Source: Terrimonas rubra (GTDB taxonomy: Bacteria > Bacteroidota > Bacteroidia > Chitinophagales > Chitinophagaceae). From it: a stretch of 64,000 nucleotides of DNA. The DNA is taken from NCBI RefSeq assembly GCF_042686025.1, contig NZ_JBHUOZ010000001.1:248001-312000 (forward strand), in the 5' to 3' direction. The notes beneath the pieces are model-generated. The model did not search any database. It saw only the letters and a list, made by a program, of their open reading frames with translations, and was not told the origin of the DNA. Shown here piece after piece: positions 44,429-53,117 of this stretch. Positions within the stretch are counted from its first letter, which is position 1. The number at the start of each line of letters is the position of its first letter. The translations under genes and the position numbers were made by a program.

Positions 44429-47188
44429 TTATTGTCTGCTGCTAAAGTTAAACCACAATACAATTTTCAGGGCCCTGGCGGGGTCCTTCTCGTAATCGTA
44501 GTAAATATTATCCAGTCCCATTGGGCCTGTTGTTTCTCTTGTCTGTGTACGTGAACCAATGGAAGGAATGGCCTGCATAAAGGAAATATCTCCCGACGGG
44601 AACCAGGGTTCATAGTTATGCCATTGGTCCGTTTTCCATTTTGCCGAGTATAAACGCAGGAACAGGTCTTCCGTTTCTGTAGCCACTGCAAAGCTTTGCC
44701 CTTCTGTATTAATAAACCCGCCATAAAAATCAGCATGGTATCCTTTAAATTCAGGGTATACCCAGTTTTCACCGGTCTCTGTATTGTTATACGTTTTTGT
44801 CCACACATCAAAACGGCCACCTTTCAACCTGTTTTTCCATACCCGGTACGGTCCTTTACCCATATAAGTAACCGATCGCATTTTATTTTCCGGCAGGTCA
44901 AAGTTGATACCCAGCATTTTTGTATGCAAGGAATCGGGGAAATAGTTAACCGTTAGTTGTACCCAACCATTGGTATGTACTACCCATTGCAGGGTGTTAA
45001 AACTTTTTTGTTTGTGATAGGCAGACTTTATTACCAGGTTTTCATCCGCATCAAAAGCATAGGATAAGCCGGCAAAATTATTCACCCCTTCCTGCACTAC
45101 CGGGCCGTTTGATAAGGGAATGATGCCTTTAGCATTTCGCACTTCCTGTAACAAACCATCTGCTTTGTTGAATAAGAGTGTTACCTCGCCTGTTTTTACT
45201 TCATACTGGTTAGCCTGCTCTGCAATGGTTACTGCATTTGTTGCAGTAGTAGCGTTTACCAGTTCAACTGCTTTCTGTTTTGGCGTAGCAATAGGGAAAC
45301 TCCAGGTAAATAGCTCCAGGCCAGTTTTATCGGTCACGGTTACATAAAGTACATCATAGCTCGTCCAGTCAGAAGGAAGCGATAATTGTAAAACACCTTT
45401 CCGGCCAGATAATATATCCGGCGCTACCGCTTTACCAGTCAGTTCTTTTTCATTAGCTACCGTAAACCGTTTTAATTTCCAGGTATAGGTACAGGTATGG
45501 GCATTGGTAAAATGATACCGGTTCTCTATATTCAATTTACCATCAAAAGCAGGTGTAATTTCCCGGCGTTCAAAAAATATAGGGCTCCATATTTCTTTAA
45601 TGGTATAAAAGCTTCCTTCTTTCTCATGATGCGGCCCCACTATTCCATCTGCCCCCCTGTGTTTATCTGTATCGATGGAATCATTCAGGTCTTTTCTTAC
45701 CACACCCTGGTCGGCAAAATCCCATAAAAAGCCACCGGCACTTAAAGGGTTGTTCCACATTTTGGTCCAGTAGTCCTCTAAACCGGCACCATGACCACCA
45801 TCAAACCACCCATGTAAAAACTCTGTCGGCATAACGATCTCCCGGCCATTTTCAAAATTGCCTACGCCATAATTATATTGCCGGTAGTGTTGCGTTTCAA
45901 TACCATTTCTTAGTTGCCAGGGATGGATGACCACCCTGTTCTGCAGATCATATTGCCCGAACAAACTATCCAGTTCAGGATTACTACCCCCCTCATTACC
46001 ATTGGCCCATATTATAACGGATGGGTGATTACGGTCATGCTCCACCATTTCCTTCACCCGTAAACTACCGGTAGGCGTATCATAATGCCCATGCCAGCCT
46101 GCCAGTTCATCGATCACAAACAAACCCAGCGAATCGCAGACGGTTAAAAAATGGTCATCAGGAGGATAATGCGCCATCCTTACCGCGTTCATATTCATCT
46201 CCTTCATCAGCAGCACATCTTCCACACTGTTTTTATAACTCGTCGTGCGGCCACTCTCCGGCCTGAATGAATGGCGGTTCACGCCTTTAAATTTCATCTT
46301 CACCCCGTTCACATAAATACCATCCCGTTGTTTTACTTCCACTGTCCGGAAGCCGAATTTTTCACTGACAGTATGTACCGCTTTCCCATTTTTGTAAAGT
46401 ATGTATTCTGCCCGGTATAGGTAAGGTGATTCAGCACTCCATAACCCAGGATTATGAACGGTGAACTGCGCTGTATAATACCGGCCCTCATGGTTTGCTT
46501 CCGCTGTTGTTATTAGTTGATTATGGGCATTGTAAATATTTACTGCTGCCTTGTCAGACTTGCCGCCCGCAAATCTGGTCCGGAAAGTTCCGTTTGCCTT
46601 TGCATCCATACTGATATCGCTGATATGCACAGCCGGTAGTACTTCCAGCCACACCGGCCTGAATATGCCGCCGAATATCCAGTAGTCGGCCTGGCGTTCG
46701 GCCTCATTCACCGTTTTGTTGGCCGAGTGTTTGGAGACGGTTACCTCCAGCAAATTATGCTTCCCATATTTTACCAGTTTACTGATATCATATTTAAAGG
46801 CATAGAAAGCTCCTTCGTGTACCGGCCCGGCCTGCTTACCGTTTATCTTTACTTCTGCATCGGTCATCACGCCTTCAAAAACAATATTGATGACTTTTCC
46901 CTTCCAGGCAGCCGGGACTTCAAAATGATGTTTGTATAAACCTTTTTCTTTACCTCTTACACTATCCTTAGCAAAACCATAATCGTATTTACCAAAGCCC
47001 TGTAATTCCCAGCAGGAAGGCACGCCGATCTTGCTCCATTTACCGGCGTTCATACCACCGGTAACAAAAAAATCCCAGGACATCATATCATCGCTCCCCT
47101 TTCCTGACAGGTATATCTTTTCTGTTGGTTGTGCCTTTACACTACCAACAGAAAACAAGATCATTAATAATACAACAACAATTCGCAT
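44429..47188 (-). CDS. GH2 family glycoside hydrolase
   Basis: This is a secreted 919-residue enzyme with a signal peptide of about 19 residues (ending GSVKAQ). It has the jelly-roll sugar-binding domain (about 30-200, WDFFVTGGMNAGKWSKIGVP), an immunoglobulin-like domain, and a TIM barrel with FKGVNRHSFRPESGRT, MNAVRMAHYPPDDHFLTVCD, acid/base glutamate in IWANGNEGGSNP (residue 399) and probable nucleophile in VMPTEFLHGW (residue 456), followed by FLWDFADQGVV. The nucleophile context differs from LacZ, so beta-galactosidase is not assured; beta-glucuronidase or alpha-L-arabinopyranosidase, both GH2 activities in RG-II breakdown, are alternatives. It starts the GH2-GH78-DUF3826 unit after a repeat-bearing gap. 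Confidence 0.88.
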   Translation of the reverse strand: MRIVVVLLMILFSVGSVKAQPTEKIYLSGKGSDDMMSWDFFVTGGMNAGKWSKIGVPSCWELQGFGKYDYGFAKDSVRGKEKGLYKHHFEVPAAWKGKVINIVFEGVMTDAEVKINGKQAGPVHEGAFYAFKYDISKLVKYGKHNLLEVTVSKHSANKTVNEAERQADYWIFGGIFRPVWLEVLPAVHISDISMDAKANGTFRTRFAGGKSDKAAVNIYNAHNQLITTAEANHEGRYYTAQFTVHNPGLWSAESPYLYRAEYILYKNGKAVHTVSEKFGFRTVEVKQRDGIYVNGVKMKFKGVNRHSFRPESGRTTSYKNSVEDVLLMKEMNMNAVRMAHYPPDDHFLTVCDSLGLFVIDELAGWHGHYDTPTGSLRVKEMVEHDRNHPSVIIWANGNEGGSNPELDSLFGQYDLQNRVVIHPWQLRNGIETQHYRQYNYGVGNFENGREIVMPTEFLHGWFDGGHGAGLEDYWTKMWNNPLSAGGFLWDFADQGVVRKDLNDSIDTDKHRGADGIVGPHHEKEGSFYTIKEIWSPIFFERREITPAFDGKLNIENRYHFTNAHTCTYTWKLKRFTVANEKELTGKAVAPDILSGRKGVLQLSLPSDWTSYDVLYVTVTDKTGLELFTWSFPIATPKQKAVELVNATTATNAVTIAEQANQYEVKTGEVTLLFNKADGLLQEVRNAKGIIPLSNGPVVQEGVNNFAGLSYAFDADENLVIKSAYHKQKSFNTLQWVVHTNGWVQLTVNYFPDSLHTKMLGINFDLPENKMRSVTYMGKGPYRVWKNRLKGGRFDVWTKTYNNTETGENWVYPEFKGYHADFYGGFINTEGQSFAVATETEDLFLRLYSAKWKTDQWHNYEPWFPSGDISFMQAIPSIGSRTQTRETTGPMGLDNIYYDYEKDPARALKIVLWFNFSSRQ

Positions 47189-47200
47189 AATGGTTATTCA

Positions 47201-47250
47201 TTTTTACCCGCAGATATGCGCTGATTTTTTACGCAGATTTTCGCTGAATG
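47201..47250. repeat. Solo copy of the CCCGCAGAT repeat
   Basis: The segment starts TTTTTACCCGCAGATATGCG and continues with CTGATTTTTTACGCAGA, matching the start of the tandem units at 8716-9226. It lies in the 118-bp gap upstream of the GH2 gene, next to AT-rich CATTCATAATTCATAA repeats (47256-47306). Confidence 0.75.
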
Positions 47251-47306
47251 AGAGTGAATGGTGAACGATTCATTCATTCATCATTCATAATTCATAATTT
47301 ATCATG

Positions 47307-48848
47307 CTATAATTTCCCAGTCACTCTCTTTAGCTCCCCGCTTTGAGCTACTTTCTTACCATTCACCCACACTGTCAATCCTTTTCCTTTTTTATATTTC
47401 GTACCGTTTTTATCCCATACAATGGTGATTATTTTGCCATGATATAGTACATTATCCAGGCAGAACCAATCCCATTTACCCGCCGGCAATAATGGATGCA
47501 CTTCTACCATATTATCTGGTCTTGGCTTTAAACCTACCAGTCCCGAAATGATCAGGTCGTTAAATGTGGAATGGTTGTAGTAACGGCTGCGTTCTTCATC
47601 ACCCTTTAACCAGTAACCGGTCTTTTCATCAAGGTATTCGCCAATATAGGGACGACCACGATAGTATTGCGACTCTACATATTTTTCCAGCATATGGAAG
47701 TAATTGGAATCGGCCACATATTGCTGACGATCCGAACATAAAAGGTTAGCCATGCCTGTTAATGTTTGTGCCGTGGCAAAAGGCCATACGGCGCCATCCC
47801 ATTCACATTTGCAACAGCCATGTGTCCTGAATTCCGGGTGACTCCTATCGGCCGTAGTATGTCCGAAGGGTGCATAAAAATGTAAAGGGTCAATTACTTT
47901 TTTCCAGGCTATATCATAATTACTGTCCGGCATATTGAAGTACCAGGGAATGAAACCGATAGCTTCCATCACATTGGCCAGGGTATCGCCATGTTCTTTA
48001 CGCACTTCAAAGAACTGGTCTTTTGTGCTCCATAATGCTGATTGCACCAGTTGTTTGATGGTATCGGCCTTGGCCTTGTATAAAGAAGCCGCTTCGTATT
48101 GGTGAAACATGTTCAGAATCTTAGATAAAGCCATGGCGTTACCATACATATAGCCGTTGATACTGGGACGGGGATTTTTTTCCTTACGGCCACCGCTGAT
48201 GGTTTCCTCCATCGCATCCCTTACATCAAACTGCCAGTATAAACCGTTCTTTGCTTTCTTCTCCGCCTCCCAGGCTTTATAATCGGTTACCAGGTCCGGA
48301 TAGAGATCTTTGATAAAACCCATATCCTGGTTTACGAGAAAACGGTTGTAAATGGCATCAATATTCCAGCTGCTGTAAAAACGCAGGCGGTTCAGTGGTT
48401 TGCCTTTGTTGCCGCGGTACCATACCAGCAGGTTTTCGTCCATGTATTTTTTATCATGCAGCCAGCGGCTTTCATAAATATGATGCCCCAGCCCGCTGCT
48501 GATCAGGTTGTATTTATCCGCATAAGAACGCTGGACCAAAAATTCGGTCAGTACATAACCTTGTTCCGTTTTTTTAATATGTTTTCTCAGTGTCCACCAG
48601 CGATAGTAAAACATCTCCTCAAAATTCTGCTGCGGGCACTCAAACAGGGGGATATTCTGCTGCATCCAGTTCCAGGATTCGGCATTGGGTATGGCCTGTA
48701 CAATGTTCTCGTCTTCCATCCCGTTGAAATAATCAACATAATGTTTGTAATCAGCTGCCTTCAGTACATAACTTTTAGCTTTCTGCTGCGCATTCGCCTG
48801 CATTACCCCAAAACAACACATGATCCATATAGTCCACTTTAAACGCAT
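47307..48848 (-). CDS. (alpha/alpha)6 glycosidase, GH142-like (MGH1/six-hairpin type)
   Basis: This is a secreted 513-residue protein with a signal peptide of about 20 residues (ending QANAQ). It has a helical six-hairpin glycosidase fold with MFYYRWWTLRKHIKK, LRFYSSWNIDAIYNRFLVNQ, WQFDVRDAMEETISGG and INGYMYGNAMALSKIL, then KCEWDGAVWPFATAQTLTG and SRYYNHSTFNDLIISGLVGL, and a short beta domain at the end. The set resembles MGH1-type enzymes and the C-terminal half of RG-II enzyme BT1020 (GH142, beta-L-arabinofuranosidase). The gene follows the GH143-like gene by 3 bp, as if the two BT1020 halves were separate here. Family assignment needs a profile search. Confidence 0.65.
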   Translation of the reverse strand: MRLKWTIWIMCCFGVMQANAQQKAKSYVLKAADYKHYVDYFNGMEDENIVQAIPNAESWNWMQQNIPLFECPQQNFEEMFYYRWWTLRKHIKKTEQGYVLTEFLVQRSYADKYNLISSGLGHHIYESRWLHDKKYMDENLLVWYRGNKGKPLNRLRFYSSWNIDAIYNRFLVNQDMGFIKDLYPDLVTDYKAWEAEKKAKNGLYWQFDVRDAMEETISGGRKEKNPRPSINGYMYGNAMALSKILNMFHQYEAASLYKAKADTIKQLVQSALWSTKDQFFEVRKEHGDTLANVMEAIGFIPWYFNMPDSNYDIAWKKVIDPLHFYAPFGHTTADRSHPEFRTHGCCKCEWDGAVWPFATAQTLTGMANLLCSDRQQYVADSNYFHMLEKYVESQYYRGRPYIGEYLDEKTGYWLKGDEERSRYYNHSTFNDLIISGLVGLKPRPDNMVEVHPLLPAGKWDWFCLDNVLYHGKIITIVWDKNGTKYKKGKGLTVWVNGKKVAQSGELKRVTGKL

Positions 48849-48851
48849 TCC

Positions 48852-50684
48852 TTATTGTTTAGTCGCTTTAAAAAAAGATATTCCGTATACCGCTTCCTTA
48901 TCCTTTTCCCCGGCATTGGGCAGGTCATACATTTGGTCGGTCGGGGTATCTGCATTGGGAAAACGCCTTACCCCGCCGGTCCGGAAACTTACATGGTGCA
49001 AAGCTGCGATCGGTGCAAACACCAGGTTATTATTAGGGTTGCTGCCGTTGATAGACACCGTATAAAAACGGGTCTTCGTATTCAGTTCCACCACAAAATG
49101 ATACGCTTTGCCTGCTTCATATTTTGCCAGTCCTTTATCACGATAACCTGCCTTGGTAATAATATTGCCGGTTGAGTCAAATGAAAAACGGATAGCCGGG
49201 GTATTTTTTGCATCCTGGAATTCTATATCCAGTCTTCCAAAATCTTTTTGCTGCGGGGTTACACTGAACTCTACCCGGCTGATCACCGACTCCGGCACTA
49301 CCCTTTCGGCCTTGGCATAATCAAAGGAGTCGGCGTCTTTTAAGGTGAGTATTTGTTTGCCGTTCCATTGCGCTAACCCTACCCTGGCCCATACCGGGCT
49401 GTATATATTCCAATATTTCAATGCATCAACAGGAGCGAGTGTGGTAAAATCTTCCGTTATATTTTCTTTCACTTCCGATACAACCGGCACTGGTACCGAT
49501 GCTACCCAGATATCTTCTTTGTTTACACTATAGGTAAGCCACATATTGCCGCCGGGCGGCGTACCTTCTCCTTCCTGTATACCTCTTACATATTGCGGGC
49601 CATAGGATTTATAGTTGCCGCCATAACGCATGGATGTGATCTCGCCGTTTACCAGCAACAGGTTTTTATAATTCAGTCCGTCATCACTTACCGACACTGC
49701 CAGGGGCCAGCGAAACTCCGAAGGATTGTATACCGTAGCATACTTACCGTCGCTGGTACGTTGTCCCCATATTTTGGCATTGGCATTCACAAAACCCGGC
49801 GCCCTGGTTGGGTTGTATTGCCAGGTTTTACCTTCGTTGTTACTGATACTGGTTAATGCATATTTCCAAAAGCCGGCTACACGGCCATCCGGTAAATGAT
49901 AATAACTGAAGGCCTTGAATTGCTTTTTCAAAGGGATCAATACATCATCCCTGTCTGCCTCTTCCACCCACTGCTGCATCTGCAGGGGCTTGGACATTAA
50001 TTCATCACAGGCAGCTATAAAAGCTTTGTCCTTTGATTTTTTATAAAAGGGCAGGCTCGTATTTTTTTCATTGAAACCATGGTTATAACGGATAAAGTAA
50101 ACGGGGCCAAAACTGCCATCCTTATTAATTTCCCGCACTACACGGCCAATGCCATTGCCATCATTGGGGTCATCTTTGGCGTCCAGCGCAATGCCATAAT
50201 AACCCTGTGCCAGTAACTTCCCGTTTGAGGCAACGTAAAAACCTACCCGCTGGTGCATCACCGCATCAATGTTTTTTGCTACAAGATTGCCCTCCGCTTT
50301 TTTAAACCCATCCGGTATCCGGTATTCGGGGAATAAGACCTGTACATTGGTCCAGTTATAGCCATCCTTTGATGACTGTATGAATGTTTTACCCGGTGCA
50401 ATATGTTCACCAACCGGGTTACTGAGAAAATGCATGTAAAATGTATTGTTCCAGTAACAGATCATGGGCTGGTGATTATAGGTCCAGTTCATGCCGCCTG
50501 CCCAATCTGCATGTTCCCTGTTGGCACGAAAGGTCTGGACATTATGCACCCCCACCGCGGGTGTCAGTTGTCCATGGTGATAATCAATATTGGATAAGGT
50601 ATTTCCCACGTAACGCACGGTATCCTGTGCCTGCAAAGCTGCCGCACCGGTACTCAATAGTATTGCTGTAATTACTGCTCTCAT
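48852..50684 (-). CDS. Beta-propeller plus beta-sandwich protein, GH143-like
   Basis: This is a secreted 610-residue protein with a signal peptide of about 19 residues (ending AALQAQ). Residues about 25-430 form a beta-propeller (MICYWNNTFYMHFLSNPVGE, FIQSSKDGYNWTNVQVLFPE, GRVAGFWKYALTSISNNEGK, NMWLTYSVNKEDIWVASVP). Residues about 435-610 form a beta-sandwich (FTTLAPVDALKYWNIYSPVW, RLDIEFQDAKNTPAIRFSFD). The order matches the N-terminal portion of BT1020, where GH143 hydrolyses the Dha (keto-deoxy heptulosaric acid) linkage of RG-II. Its ATG overlaps the stop of the GH43-like gene (ATGA) and it is followed directly by the GH142-like gene. The match to BT1020 is from memory of its architecture. 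Confidence 0.65.
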   Translation of the reverse strand: MRAVITAILLSTGAAALQAQDTVRYVGNTLSNIDYHHGQLTPAVGVHNVQTFRANREHADWAGGMNWTYNHQPMICYWNNTFYMHFLSNPVGEHIAPGKTFIQSSKDGYNWTNVQVLFPEYRIPDGFKKAEGNLVAKNIDAVMHQRVGFYVASNGKLLAQGYYGIALDAKDDPNDGNGIGRVVREINKDGSFGPVYFIRYNHGFNEKNTSLPFYKKSKDKAFIAACDELMSKPLQMQQWVEEADRDDVLIPLKKQFKAFSYYHLPDGRVAGFWKYALTSISNNEGKTWQYNPTRAPGFVNANAKIWGQRTSDGKYATVYNPSEFRWPLAVSVSDDGLNYKNLLLVNGEITSMRYGGNYKSYGPQYVRGIQEGEGTPPGGNMWLTYSVNKEDIWVASVPVPVVSEVKENITEDFTTLAPVDALKYWNIYSPVWARVGLAQWNGKQILTLKDADSFDYAKAERVVPESVISRVEFSVTPQQKDFGRLDIEFQDAKNTPAIRFSFDSTGNIITKAGYRDKGLAKYEAGKAYHFVVELNTKTRFYTVSINGSNPNNNLVFAPIAALHHVSFRTGGVRRFPNADTPTDQMYDLPNAGEKDKEAVYGISFFKATKQ

Positions 50685-51604
50685 TTGCTAACCTGTTTCA
50701 AAAATTTCTTTACATCTTTTTTCTTTACCGGCACAATGGTTCCATGCTTATGCCCCTCCGGTACTTTTACTTTACCAGTAATGCTTTTAAAATTGATAAA
50801 GTCTGTAGTACTGTGCGCATCATATATTTTTTTCTGGTAGGAGTCATAATAGATCAGCAATTCCTTACCCAGCTTAACCACGCTAGGACCTTCTGTAAAA
50901 TTATCAGTGAAAGGTGCTGACACATTTCTCCAGGGACCTAAAGGCGAGTCACTGAAAGCCACCTTAAGGTTCCGTTCCGGGCGGGTATTATCCTTTAATA
51001 CCAGTACGTAATCAGCTTTCGCTTTTTTAACAATTACCGCATCTATTACACTAAAGCCGGGGTCTAAAAAAAGCTGTGCAGGTGTAAAGCTTTTAAAATC
51101 CCTTGTAGTGGTCACATACATACGGTGATTATTGCTATCAGACTCTATTCCTTTTTCAAACCTGCCCGGGATACAGGATGCCCAGATCATGATAAACTGT
51201 TTGCCTTCATCATCATAAAACAATTCCGGCGCCCAAACATTCACCGTGGAGGGTTCATGCTGCATCACCGGTAACATCTTTTGTTCGGACCAGTGTAAAA
51301 GGTCTTTGGAAGAGGCATACCCAAAACCGTTATCTCCCCGCCAGCTGGTGGTCCATACCAGGTGGTAAATTCCGTCTGGCCCCTGTACCATCGATGGATC
51401 ACGCATTACTTTTTGATTGCCAATAGCGGGCTTTAATAAAACCGTATCGGTATCGATCCATGTATAGCCATCATAACTATACAACATCCTTAACCCATCC
51501 GTTGCCGGCTCATGAAAGGAAGTGAACAGGTAGGCTTTATTTGAGCAAGCCGTGAATAGCAGTACAAGCGCCCCTAAAAAAATATTTCTCTTAAAAAACA
51601 ACAT
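50681..51604 (-). CDS. GH43-like beta-propeller lipoprotein
   Basis: This 307-residue lipoprotein has a type II signal with lipobox LFTAC (cysteine at about residue 20), so it is anchored in the outer or inner membrane. The five-bladed propeller shows RDPSMVQGPDGIYHLVWTTS, STVNVWAPELFYDDEGKQFI, a central IDAVIV aspartate and TEGPSVVKLGKELLIYYDSY, which place the acidic residues of GH43 (base, pKa modulator and acid) in the expected order. GH43 enzymes are mostly alpha-L-arabinofuranosidases or beta-xylosidases. It begins the GH43-GH143-GH142 unit, after a gap with a CACAGAG repeat. Confidence 0.78.
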   Translation of the reverse strand: MLFFKRNIFLGALVLLFTACSNKAYLFTSFHEPATDGLRMLYSYDGYTWIDTDTVLLKPAIGNQKVMRDPSMVQGPDGIYHLVWTTSWRGDNGFGYASSKDLLHWSEQKMLPVMQHEPSTVNVWAPELFYDDEGKQFIMIWASCIPGRFEKGIESDSNNHRMYVTTTRDFKSFTPAQLFLDPGFSVIDAVIVKKAKADYVLVLKDNTRPERNLKVAFSDSPLGPWRNVSAPFTDNFTEGPSVVKLGKELLIYYDSYQKKIYDAHSTTDFINFKSITGKVKVPEGHKHGTIVPVKKKDVKKFLKQVSK

Positions 51605-51632
51605 TCATCAATTGTATTTTTTGTTCATAAAT

Positions 51633-51680
51633 AAACCACAGAGGTACACAGAGGGCTTTCACGGAGGAACACAGAGCAGT
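51633..51680. repeat. CACAGAG-type dispersed repeat, copy 2
   Basis: The segment reads AACCACAGAGGTACACAGAG followed by GGCTTTCACGGAGGAACACAG. It shares its order and spacing with 14891-14937 and sits in the 154-bp gap between the GH140 gene and the lipoprotein gene. Confidence 0.7.
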
Positions 51681-51758
51681 AAAAATTCCTGCAACTTTGT
51701 GAAAAGCACTTCTTCACTCCTGTGGCTATACCATGAACTATTAACTATGAACCATTAA

Positions 51759-53117
51759 CTATTCCAATACCAATACCCAATCATTCCCGTTTGCCGGCTG
51801 TCCTGGCGGATCAAAACGCACCACTCCTTTTTTGGCGGTCAATGCCAGTTTTGTTTGTTCACCGGTAGCAGGTTTAAACCAAAATGCTTTTTTAGGAGTG
51901 AATCCCAGTTTAGCAAAATTGATACTGAACGTTCTTCCTGTATAAGTATAGGCCATCGCATAACCCTTACCTTTTGTTGCCAGTATATAATTGTATCGCT
52001 CCTGGTCATTATCAACAATAATTTGCTGTGCCGGTACCCGGTCAAAATATGATTTGGAAAGGATCAGTTGTTTTAAATATTTCATCTGGTTGGCGCCCGG
52101 TGACTGTAATGTTTCTTTCCAGTTATGCGTTACGCCATAATTTGCATCCTTATCGCCTTTGGTATGAAATTGCATGATGGCATTTTCACCATAGGTAAAA
52201 CCGGCACCACCTGCAAATACGCTCCAGTAAGCATAACGCCTTAAATCACTTGCCTGCCAGCGCGGCTGCAGGCTGTCATGTAAGCCATGGGGAATATTTT
52301 CGTATGACGGTTCACCATCAATAGTAGGCTTTACCGGCTTTAAATTATAATCGTGCTGCGCATGACGCCAGTTGTCTTCCCCATAATGGTTTTTATCATT
52401 TTTGCTGGTATCCTGTGCATAATTACGGTGACCGCTTTGAAACATATTAAAGTCCAGCCAGGAAGCATGATGAAACCATTCGCTGGAAGAATAACGGCCA
52501 CGCGGGTGATAGGTCATGATATGTACAGGATCGTATTGCTTGATAGCAGCGCCTAAAGCCTCCCATACCGCTTTGATATCGGTACCATGTACATCACCGC
52601 CGTTCAACCAGATGATATTGCTGTATTTTTTATAACGTTCGCCCAGGAATTTACCATAAGCTTGGGCCTGTTCTACCGATACATGCCCGCCTTTAACATT
52701 ACTGCCCCAAACCGGCACCAGGGCCATGTAAATACCACGCTTGCCTGCTTCAGTCACCACAAAATCAATATTATCCCAGTAGTCATTGTCCGGACCTTCC
52801 TTTACATCAGGTGTTGCTGCATTTTTATTCAGCAGGGCCGGCCCTTGTGTTACATTGGCAACAGTCATTTCATGTAATACCATGGATTGTATTACGTTAA
52901 AGCCCTGTTGCTGCCGCGTATCCAGGTAAGTCAATACATCCTCCTTATTCAGTTTACCAAACAATAACCAGCCTGTATCACCCAGCCAGAAAAATGGTTT
53001 ACCATCCGCGGTTTGAAAAAACCGTTTATTGGCCGATATTTTTATTACCGGTAGTGAAGATTGTGCCTGTGTAACTACTGTAATACATAAAAAAAGGACT
53101 GCTGCAATAATTCTCAT
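51759..53117 (-). CDS. GH140-type apiosidase (DUF4038)
   Basis: This is a secreted enzyme of about 452 residues that cleaves the bond between apiose and galacturonic acid at the base of RG-II side chains. A signal peptide of about 19 residues (ending VTQAQ) is followed by the DUF4038 TIM barrel with FFQTADGKPFFWLGDTGWLL, NVIQSMVLHE, IIWLNGGDVHGTD (aspartate, about residue 190) and KPTIDGEPSYENIPHG (glutamate, about 280), the expected catalytic positions of GH140 such as BT1012. The C-terminal beta-sandwich ends VRFDPPGQPANGNDWVLVLE. The ATG at 53117 gives a clean signal peptide and overlaps the upstream stop (ATGA); an ATG 8 codons earlier is possible. This gene is the strongest marker for RG-II use here. 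Confidence 0.88.
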   Translation of the reverse strand: MRIIAAVLFLCITVVTQAQSSLPVIKISANKRFFQTADGKPFFWLGDTGWLLFGKLNKEDVLTYLDTRQQQGFNVIQSMVLHEMTVANVTQGPALLNKNAATPDVKEGPDNDYWDNIDFVVTEAGKRGIYMALVPVWGSNVKGGHVSVEQAQAYGKFLGERYKKYSNIIWLNGGDVHGTDIKAVWEALGAAIKQYDPVHIMTYHPRGRYSSSEWFHHASWLDFNMFQSGHRNYAQDTSKNDKNHYGEDNWRHAQHDYNLKPVKPTIDGEPSYENIPHGLHDSLQPRWQASDLRRYAYWSVFAGGAGFTYGENAIMQFHTKGDKDANYGVTHNWKETLQSPGANQMKYLKQLILSKSYFDRVPAQQIIVDNDQERYNYILATKGKGYAMAYTYTGRTFSINFAKLGFTPKKAFWFKPATGEQTKLALTAKKGVVRFDPPGQPANGNDWVLVLE

